Assembly: GCA_026415535.1 (NCBI GenBank)
Contig: JAOAGX010000140.1
Coordinates: 380-6,108 of the forward strand
From: Armatimonadota bacterium
GTDB lineage: Bacteria; Armatimonadota; UBA5829
Length of the DNA stretch: 5,729 nt
Direction of reading: 5' to 3'
Positions 1 through 4,681 of the stretch are shown piece after piece. The position numbers and the translations under genes are program-made. The notes beneath the pieces were generated by a model. It made no database searches. It was not told where the DNA came from and worked only from the letters and a program-made list of their open reading frames with translations. Positions within the stretch are counted from its first letter, which is position 1. The number at the start of each line of letters is the position of its first letter.

Positions 1-1
1 G

Positions 2-1423
2 TCAGAGGTTTATGAGCGCAACATCGAACGAGAGTCGTTTGAGCAAGTTGTCCCACGTAAACCAAAAGGCAAGGCAGTCAGTGTGATGACCCAAGAGGGC
101 CTGCCAGTCGTAAATCTTTCGTGTGCTCGCGTCATAGCCCGCAACGAATCCGACAACCTGGCTCCCCACCCTTGCCTGAAAAGCCCCCTGGAATTCCCGG
201 ACTATATTGATAGTGTCAAAGAGAAACGGGGAAGCACCCGACTCATCGCGCTTAATGTAACGCAGAGACGCGATTGAACCGTCCGGCAAAATGTGACTCG
301 CATCGATTGCGTAGGTAGACGTTCGGTAGAACATGCCGCCCTGATATGCCGCTGCCGTGTAGGCCACAACCGGCTGAATTGCGGTGCAGGGACCAAGTGG
401 AACAATATTGACACCTGCCACCACACCGATCAAAGTGCGACGTGTGAGAGATGCAGATCCAGGAGCTTCCCTGAATTGTCCCCACGAAACACTAATTGTG
501 GGATACATCTCCAATCTCGAATCGAGACAGGTTCGGGTAAGGTTGAGCGACGGTGCTGTGTAGCTTAACCCGATCTCAGGCTGACGATAGACGAGGAGAC
601 CTGTATTCCTGATGTCGTAGGTGCGTTGTTTGACCGAAAACCTAGCGAATTGTCGCAAGCGCGCAATTCGACCATCGCCAGTATTCACCTCTTGTCCGTC
701 CTCAAAGGAAAGACCGGCTGACTGTTGCTCGCACCCGCGCCTACCGAACGTTCGAGGCATGGTCAGTGCGCTCGACCTAAGAGACTCATAGGTCAGAAAA
801 CGGCCGGGCAAACTTACAAGATCGCCGTCAATTCCCCACGTATCGTCCAGTTCGCCTTCCAACCCGCGTTTTACGGTCAAGCGCACGTCGGCATTCAACT
901 GAAGCCGGTCCGTATCGACAAGCGCAAGCTTTTGAGCCAGGCCAAAACCTTCGTTCTCGTCGAAACCGGGGCGCGGAAACGTATCGGTCGAATAGCCTTT
1001 TCGACCAACAGCGATTTTCACCGAAGGCAGCGTTACAACCTTGACTTTGCCGAGGAAAAGTGAGGCTCTCTTAGCGTGTATTCTGTTAAGAGGCAGCAAA
1101 GACAGTTCGCGAGCACTAAATCGGTAGTCCGGATTTAGCTTGTCACAAGTTGTAAACTCGACATCTCTTAATGCGCCCGTTCGAAGCCGCGCATCAAATA
1201 GAGCCTCGGAAGCTCGAATCTTGTATCTGCCGCTGGCAAGAAACACACCGCCACTCGCATTGATAAGCGGCCCCTTGTTCAATATCGATCCCCCAGGCGC
1301 CACTTCTAAAGTGATTGTAGACGGCTTGACCGGTGCAGCAGGACAAGCCTGTCCGAACAGCGGCTCGCCAGCGCAAACAAGAATTGCAACGAATGCGATT
1401 GCCCAAAGGCAGCTTTTTTCCAT
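2..1423 (-). CDS. LptD/OstA-like outer-membrane protein (short form)
   Basis: This complete 473-aa ORF (stop TGA at 2-4) begins with a Sec signal peptide: a Lys near the start, then a hydrophobic stretch at about residues 6-24, with cleavage probably near residues 25-27. Residues ~37-135 look like the periplasmic OstA/LptA-type beta-jellyroll, including a TTCD...NPDYRFSA segment and a LGKVKVVTLP segment typical of the part of LptD just before the barrel. Residues ~137-473 alternate polar and hydrophobic residues with many aromatics, as expected of outer-membrane beta strands. In diderms, LptD inserts lipopolysaccharide into the outer leaflet. Known LptD proteins are usually 700-800 aa or more, so this one is short. 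The six mature cysteines (27, 93, 231, 299, 347, 440) lack the adjacent C-terminal pair of E. coli LptD. The start lies 10 nt after the isomerase stop and has only a weak ribosome site, which suggests translational coupling. The family call is by eye; another OstA-domain barrel protein is possible. Confidence 0.62.
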   Translation of the reverse strand: MEKSCLWAIAFVAILVCAGEPLFGQACPAAPVKPSTITLEVAPGGSILNKGPLINASGGVFLASGRYKIRASEALFDARLRTGALRDVEFTTCDKLNPDYRFSARELSLLPLNRIHAKRASLFLGKVKVVTLPSVKIAVGRKGYSTDTFPRPGFDENEGFGLAQKLALVDTDRLQLNADVRLTVKRGLEGELDDTWGIDGDLVSLPGRFLTYESLRSSALTMPRTFGRRGCEQQSAGLSFEDGQEVNTGDGRIARLRQFARFSVKQRTYDIRNTGLLVYRQPEIGLSYTAPSLNLTRTCLDSRLEMYPTISVSWGQFREAPGSASLTRRTLIGVVAGVNIVPLGPCTAIQPVVAYTAAAYQGGMFYRTSTYAIDASHILPDGSIASLRYIKRDESGASPFLFDTINIVREFQGAFQARVGSQVVGFVAGYDASTRKIYDWQALLGHHTDCLAFWFTWDNLLKRLSFDVALINL

Positions 1424-1433
1424 TCCCGACTCG

Positions 1434-2294
1434 CTAGATTCCCAAACGAGCCTCCAGCGCCTTGAAATAGGCTAGGTCATTTGTAAGCTTTGCTCTGGTA
1501 TCACCAGGGGCTATATCTTCAATCGATATCCATCCGTTGTATCCCACGCGGTCGAGCGCGGCGAGCACTTCTGCCCACGAAACGAAACCCTCCGTCAGAG
1601 GCACGACTGTAGGCCGCCAGCGTTTTTCATCTTCGGTGGTCTTCTCGGGCATCCATGCCGCGTTCTTGACGTGAACGTAGGAAAGATATGGACCCAGCAG
1701 TTCCAACCCAAGCTGCCAATTTTCATAGCCTTCGAACACCATGTTCCCCGGGTCGAGGATGACTCCGATGAAATCAGGGTCGAAGTTGGAAACGAGTCGG
1801 TAAGCCAGACTAGCGCTCGGACAGATTCTGCCGTGGTGAATTTCGATGTTGACACGCACTCTGTGCTCACGAGCCAGGTTTTCTAACTGAGCATAGCCCT
1901 CCACCGCCTCTTCGTAGAGATCATTATAATTCTCGGACCCGTCGTAACCAGGTGGAGTAACCCGAATTGAAGGAGCACCCATTATCTTGGCAGCCTTCAT
2001 ACACTGCTCAACATCGTCTAAAAGCTTGTAACTCAAATAGGTACCTAGACCAATTATCTCAAGTCCCGCATCTTCGGTCATACGCCGGATAGATTTCGCC
2101 TGTTCCGTGATATTGTTAATGTCTATGGTGGCACGGTTAGATCGCCAAAAATCAGGTTTGGCCGGAAACTCCGTCGGCACACTGTGGACACGCCATTCAA
2201 CACCGTCGTAGCCAAGTGCTTTCAAAAGCGAAACAGCCTCGCTCGGTGTAAACTCAGGCATCATTACCGTGAACGCCGAATACTTAAGGGGCAT
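1434..2294 (-). CDS. Sugar phosphate isomerase/epimerase-like protein (xylose isomerase-like TIM barrel)
   Basis: This is a 286-aa cytosolic protein, the usual length for the AP-endonuclease-2/xylose-isomerase-like TIM-barrel family. The ATG at 2292-2294 follows GGGAGG with a 5-nt gap. Family landmarks appear in order: GYDGVEWR at residues 28-35 (strand 2), NIEIHH at 149-154, ILDPGN at 179-184, YVHVKN at 206-211 and SIED at 257-260. By analogy with tagatose 3-epimerase-type enzymes, E151, D181, H208 and E259 would bind the divalent metal. The residue three after D181, often His in relatives, is Asn184 here. Members isomerise or epimerise sugars, inositols or hydroxypyruvate, and the substrate cannot be read from the sequence. 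It is the first gene of an operon with the LptD-like gene, whose start is 10 nt downstream. The pairing might hint at envelope sugar metabolism, but that is only inference from position. Confidence 0.88.
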   Translation of the reverse strand: MPLKYSAFTVMMPEFTPSEAVSLLKALGYDGVEWRVHSVPTEFPAKPDFWRSNRATIDINNITEQAKSIRRMTEDAGLEIIGLGTYLSYKLLDDVEQCMKAAKIMGAPSIRVTPPGYDGSENYNDLYEEAVEGYAQLENLAREHRVRVNIEIHHGRICPSASLAYRLVSNFDPDFIGVILDPGNMVFEGYENWQLGLELLGPYLSYVHVKNAAWMPEKTTEDEKRWRPTVVPLTEGFVSWAEVLAALDRVGYNGWISIEDIAPGDTRAKLTNDLAYFKALEARLGI

Positions 2295-2514
2295 ACTCGC
2301 CTCCCGCTTGGGCCTACTGATTTTGCTGTGACACGTCGCACTTCTTTACAACAGCCCCGGATCAAAGAACCTCACCAGGATTGACAGGCAACTACCGGTG
2401 TGCTTGTTAGCGCCAAGCTTTGCTTTTTCCTGCACGCGACAGATACTTAACTGAAGGGAAATACCGTGTACTGGGGGAATAAATTGAGTCGATTAACTTG
2501 CAAGGAGGTCCGCA
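2295..2514. other. Divergent intergenic spacer, isomerase / nitroreductase
   Basis: This 220-nt spacer must hold promoters for both outward-facing genes. On the plus strand there is a perfect TTGACA at 2381-2386, but no good -10 follows at 16-18 nt. On the minus strand a weak TGTAAA (plus positions 2345-2350) preceded by TG could be an extended -10 for the isomerase, giving a leader of about 45 nt, but its -35 is poor. The nitroreductase Shine-Dalgarno lies at 2502-2509. I saw no strong hairpin, repeat or small ORF with a ribosome site here. Confidence 0.45.
2502..2509 (+). promoter_or_regulatory. Strong ribosome binding site of the nitroreductase gene
   Basis: AAGGAGGT is a full match to the anti-Shine-Dalgarno sequence, 5 nt before the ATG at 2515. 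It fixes the start of the nitroreductase and suggests efficient translation. Confidence 0.9.
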
Positions 2515-3018
2515 ATGGATGCCATAGAATGTCTCAAGACACGCAGAAGTGTAAGGTCATATAGGAAAGACATTAGCATAGATCGATCCGTCGTCGAAGA
2601 CATAGTGGACTGCGGACGACTAGCAGCAACCGCCATCAACATTCAACCGTGGCAATTCGTAGCGGTTACCGACCAGGATATGCTCGCCAAGATCGCGTCT
2701 ATCACAGACCACGGCAAGTTTATCGCCGACGCTCCCTGCTGCATAGCCGTCTTTTGCGAGAAGGTGAAATACTATCTTGAGGACGGCTCTGCAGCAACAG
2801 AGAACATCCTCCTGGCCGCCCACGCGCATGGTCTTGGGTCATGCTGGGTAGCTGGCGACAAAAAACCTTATTGCGGCGAAATCAGCCGGTTGCTTGGAGT
2901 ACCTGACAAATACACCCTTGTCAGTCTGATCGCAATCGGCCATCCAGAATCGATTCCCTCTCCTCCCAAAAAGTCACTTTCCGAAACACTCCATTGGGAA
3001 AGATTCACGGGCCGATAG
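2515..3018 (+). CDS. Nitroreductase family FMN-dependent oxidoreductase
   Basis: This 167-aa protein has the marks of the nitroreductase fold. TRRSVRSY (residues 9-16) supplies the FMN-phosphate-binding Arg/Ser cluster. AATAINIQPWQFV (37-49) is the variant of the family's AP-S-x-x-N-x-QPW-x-F motif. A helix at ~92-106 leads into GLGSCWVAG (106-114), and IAIGHPES (139-146) is the usual C-terminal motif. Members are cytosolic homodimers that bind FMN and use NAD(P)H to reduce nitroaromatics, quinones or flavins, or do dehalogenation-type chemistry; the substrate cannot be told here. At 167 aa it is at the short end of the family, and it has seven cysteines (6, 33, 75, 76, 81, 110, 120) but no added ferredoxin domain or CxxC cluster. 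The ATG is set by AAGGAGGT 5 nt upstream. It stands alone on its strand, and its last 14 bp overlap the end of the convergent secreted-protein gene. Confidence 0.9.
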   Translation: MDAIECLKTRRSVRSYRKDISIDRSVVEDIVDCGRLAATAINIQPWQFVAVTDQDMLAKIASITDHGKFIADAPCCIAVFCEKVKYYLEDGSAATENILLAAHAHGLGSCWVAGDKKPYCGEISRLLGVPDKYTLVSLIAIGHPESIPSPPKKSLSETLHWERFTGR

Positions 3019-4075
3019 CGGTCTCCTTGATAGAGGCCACAATAGATTCAAACAGCGCAAGACTTTCTTTCGGTGACCCGCCGGTGTAGTCTGTGCAGTT
3101 GAGCATCCAGGCGTGGCCTTTCTTGATAATAATCAGCCTGTGAATTATCGCTGGTTTGGGTCGCAGAACGCGGCTGGTTGTCGAAAACGCAGGACTGCCA
3201 AGAACCGTTTTCGCTTGCCAAGATTTTACATAGGCGTTGTACTTGGCGAATCTTCGTGCGTCGGTGCCCTCTTGGAGCTTCACTCGCCTAATGTTTATGA
3301 CAATCGGAGTTTTTTCAATCGGATCGCTGCCAAATTGCACCCAAAAATCGGTTCGCGACTTGGGCTTCATAGCGGCAGTCTGATCTCTGAAAGTCCACAT
3401 ACCTGGGTATCTGATCGAGAAACCGTAATCACCACTTTCGTAGACGGAATCGAGTGACAGTCCCACTGGAAGCGGACTCGACGACGAAAATGCAGGCTTA
3501 TCGCCCTCCGACATCCCCATACTCCCACCAAGGTTTTGGGGAGACGTCGCGCTGTCCGAAACTTCCGACCTGCCGGGAACATCGTTAATTCCCGAAGGCT
3601 GCGACGGAACATTTGGGACGTTTGAACCGACGCGCGGACCCATCACCGGACTTGATGCAGGTGGCCTGGCCGAGTTGGTTATTTCGACCTTTACAAATGC
3701 ACTCCAAACCTCCTTGTTTGTATCGTCTCGCCCGATGGCCTTGATCAGATGCGGACCGTCAGAAACTGTTGTAGTGTCGAACTCGACCTGAAACGGTGAC
3801 GCTTTAGAACTACCGATGAAACGACCGTCAACTTGGAACTCGACACTGTTCGGCACAACGTTCTCCGGAAGCACTGCTGCAAGCGTCGTCTTGCCTCTTA
3901 TCTTGCGGGCCAAGTTTGTGATGTCTTTGGGCCCCACTTTCAAAGAGCGTGAGGATCCAAGCCGGGGGCCGATCATAGGTGGAGGTGTTGGGGGAATATC
4001 CTGAGCCTTTACCAGTTCTCCTGTTGCTGTTGTCAAAAGGCATATCCAAAAGCAAAAAGCAATGTGTATTCGCAT
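3005..4075 (-). CDS. Secreted protein with Ig-like domain and PsbP-like C-terminal domain
   Basis: This 356-aa protein opens with a Sec signal peptide (hydrophobic core at ~5-19, likely cut at VKA|QD near residue 24). A Pro-rich stretch follows, with MIGPRLGS at 34-41. Residues ~56-134 resemble a bacterial Ig-like domain of the Big_7 type: VEFQVDGRFIGS, then SPFQVEFDTTTVSDGPHLIKA, the usual 'variable-region, dG-H' pattern. A low-complexity Ser/Pro/Gly linker (~135-208) starts with a second copy of the short motif, VMGPRVGS (144-151). Residues ~211-350 begin YESGDYGFSIRYPGMWTF and look like the PsbP/DcrB-type lipid- or ligand-binding fold seen in many periplasmic proteins. I do not recognise a specific family and claim no function beyond an exported, possibly envelope or extracellular binding protein. 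The ATG is fixed by AAAGGAGG at 4084-4091, 8 nt upstream. Its 3' end overlaps the convergent nitroreductase by 14 bp. Confidence 0.8.
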   Translation of the reverse strand: MRIHIAFCFWICLLTTATGELVKAQDIPPTPPPMIGPRLGSSRSLKVGPKDITNLARKIRGKTTLAAVLPENVVPNSVEFQVDGRFIGSSKASPFQVEFDTTTVSDGPHLIKAIGRDDTNKEVWSAFVKVEITNSARPPASSPVMGPRVGSNVPNVPSQPSGINDVPGRSEVSDSATSPQNLGGSMGMSEGDKPAFSSSSPLPVGLSLDSVYESGDYGFSIRYPGMWTFRDQTAAMKPKSRTDFWVQFGSDPIEKTPIVINIRRVKLQEGTDARRFAKYNAYVKSWQAKTVLGSPAFSTTSRVLRPKPAIIHRLIIIKKGHAWMLNCTDYTGGSPKESLALFESIVASIKETAIGP

Positions 4076-4083
4076 ACGGGTAT

Positions 4084-4091
4084 CCTCCTTT
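4084..4091 (-). promoter_or_regulatory. Ribosome binding site of the secreted-protein gene
   Basis: On the minus strand this reads AAAGGAGG, 8 nt before the ATG at 4073-4075. It supports that start over any internal Met. Confidence 0.88.
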
Positions 4092-4116
4092 CACAATGGG
4101 ACGCGTTTTCTCGCTT

Positions 4117-4125
4117 ATTGTAACA
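4117..4125 (-). promoter_or_regulatory. Extended -10 promoter of the secreted-protein gene
   Basis: The minus strand reads TGTTACAAT: a TACAAT hexamer (5 of 6 to TATAAT) preceded by the TGn of an extended -10. No reasonable -35 lies 16-18 nt upstream, which is usual for extended -10 promoters. The predicted transcription start near 4110 gives a leader of about 35 nt that includes the ribosome site. This is a sequence-based prediction only. Confidence 0.5.
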
Positions 4126-4136
4126 TCTCAAGATGT
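4123..4136. repeat. Short palindrome overlapping the extended -10 (possible operator)
   Basis: ACATCT-CA-AGATGT is a perfect 6-bp inverted repeat with a 2-bp centre. It overlaps the TGn of the minus-strand extended -10 and extends upstream of it, a position where a dimeric regulator would block or remodel polymerase. A palindrome this short can arise by chance, so the operator role is inferred. Confidence 0.35.
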
Positions 4137-4307
4137 CGGTAATCGCGAACCCAGAACACCAAAAGTTCCACCCTATTGGTTATCGAATCGAATCTCCAGT
4201 TTCAAGGCTACAGGTTACACAGGGCTTCAAATTTTATTACCGCACCGCGCCAAGCCGCGTTACTCGAAACGTGACAAATAATCTTTGAAATATGCAAGTT
4301 TTCTTCA

Positions 4308-4333
4308 GTTTAGCCGGAAACTAGCTGGGGTAA
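4308..4333 (+). promoter_or_regulatory. SigB-like general-stress promoter of the KGG gene
   Basis: GTTTAG at 4308-4313, a 14-nt spacer, then GGGTAA at 4328-4333 fits the consensus of SigB/SigF-type stress sigma factors known from Firmicutes and Actinobacteria (GTTTAA, N12-15, GGGWAW): five of six at -35 and six of six at -10. Transcription would start near 4340, giving a ~50-nt leader before the KGG-protein ATG. A housekeeping-type TTGAAA lies near 4274 without a good -10. The match is clear, but whether this organism has such a sigma factor is unknown. Confidence 0.42.
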
Positions 4334-4376
4334 AAGCATAGGTGTGTGCAGCTCATCTATTCGGTGCAGGGATGGA

Positions 4377-4383
4377 GGGAGGT
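4377..4383 (+). promoter_or_regulatory. Ribosome binding site that sets the KGG-protein start
   Basis: GGGAGGT lies 6 nt before the ATG at 4390. Two other in-frame starts lie upstream (GTG at 4342, ATG at 4372). The first has no good ribosome site, and the second would put this purine-rich site inside the coding region. Similarity to KGG-repeat proteins also begins just after 4390. Confidence 0.85.
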
Positions 4384-4389
4384 GTCCTA

Positions 4390-4581
4390 ATGTCCACTCG
4401 ACTTAGGGGATTTGCATCAATGGACCCTGAAAAGCAGCGAGAAATCGCTCGCAAGGGGGGTCGGGCCGCTCATGCAAAGGGAACGGCCCATGAGTGGACT
4501 AGCGAAGAGGCACGTATCGCCGGCCGAAAGGGCGGTGAAGCCAGTCACGGCGGAGGACGAAGGAAGAAGAGTATGTCCTAG
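4390..4581 (+). CDS. KGG-repeat stress-associated small protein (YciG/GsiB-like)
   Basis: This 63-aa, very hydrophilic and basic protein has two copies of the KGG (stress-induced, Con-10/GsiB/YciG) repeat. The first is GFASMDPEKQREIARKGG (residues 7-24) and the second WTSEEARIAGRKGG (36-49), with the KGG triplets 25 residues apart. The GFASMD...GTAHEWTSEEA pattern is a widely conserved version of the family. The tail is Gly/Arg/Lys-rich (53-60). Members are small, disordered, hydrophilin-like proteins linked to general or desiccation stress; no enzymatic role is known. A longer reading from a GTG at 4342 is possible, but the ribosome site at 4377-4383 favours 4390. The gene appears monocistronic: it has its own SigB-like promoter motif upstream and a strong hairpin downstream. 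That arrangement agrees with stress control, although the control itself is inferred. Confidence 0.9.
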   Translation: MSTRLRGFASMDPEKQREIARKGGRAAHAKGTAHEWTSEEARIAGRKGGEASHGGGRRKKSMS

Positions 4582-4636
4582 CCGTGCCTTTTGTAGTCCC
4601 CTAACTGCACTCTCCAAAGCGAGATCGTGCTCTCGG

Positions 4637-4670
4637 AACAAACGACGGGCCGTTCGGCCCGTCGTTTGTT
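4637..4670. terminator. Bidirectional intrinsic terminator
   Basis: A perfect 15-bp inverted repeat (4637-4651 and 4656-4670) encloses a GTTC loop. The inner stem is GC-rich (GACGGGCC/GGCCCGTC), and the outer stem is A-rich on the left and T-rich on the right, so either strand's transcript ends in a U-rich tail. It lies between two convergent genes, 55 nt after the KGG stop and 11 nt after the GDH stop, and can serve both. Confidence 0.9.
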
Positions 4671-4681
4671 ATACCCTTGGG

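Larger units (their letters stand above)
4076..4389. other. Divergent intergenic spacer, secreted protein / KGG protein
   Basis: This 314-nt spacer has no supportable gene. Its left end holds the ribosome site (4084-4091), an extended -10 (4117-4125) and a palindrome (4123-4136) for the minus-strand secreted-protein gene. Its right end holds a SigB-like promoter motif (4308-4333) and the ribosome site (4377-4383) for the KGG gene. The middle, about 4140-4300, is fairly AT-rich, with a short tandem ATCGA repeat at 4182-4191 and otherwise nothing I can name. Confidence 0.6.

Noticed and set aside
725..1063. Plus-strand ORF of 112 codons antisense to the LptD-like gene
   Set aside because: No ribosome site, no recognisable domain, and it lies wholly inside a gene with signal peptide and domain support.
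1140..1475. Plus-strand ORF of 111 codons over the isomerase/LptD-like junction
   Set aside because: It reads across the ends of two supported minus-strand genes, with no family signal and no Shine-Dalgarno.
2381..2410. Perfect TTGACA as a -35 for the nitroreductase
   Set aside because: No hexamer 16-18 nt downstream matches TATAAT at more than about three positions, so I do not call a promoter.
2475..2480. GGGAAT resembling a SigB-type -10 upstream of the nitroreductase
   Set aside because: There is no GTTT-like -35 at 12-15 nt upstream, unlike the site before the KGG gene.
3113..3457. Plus-strand ORF of 114 codons antisense to the secreted-protein gene
   Set aside because: Composition and lack of motifs mark it as a shadow frame of the PsbP-like domain.
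4240..4262. GC-rich stretch with CGCG arms as a possible hairpin
   Set aside because: Only about 4 bp pair without mismatch and no U-tract follows, too weak for a terminator or riboswitch.
4342..4389. Sixteen-residue N-terminal extension of the KGG protein from a GTG
   Set aside because: The best ribosome site is at 4377-4383, within this extension and properly spaced for the ATG at 4390, and the extension has no family similarity.
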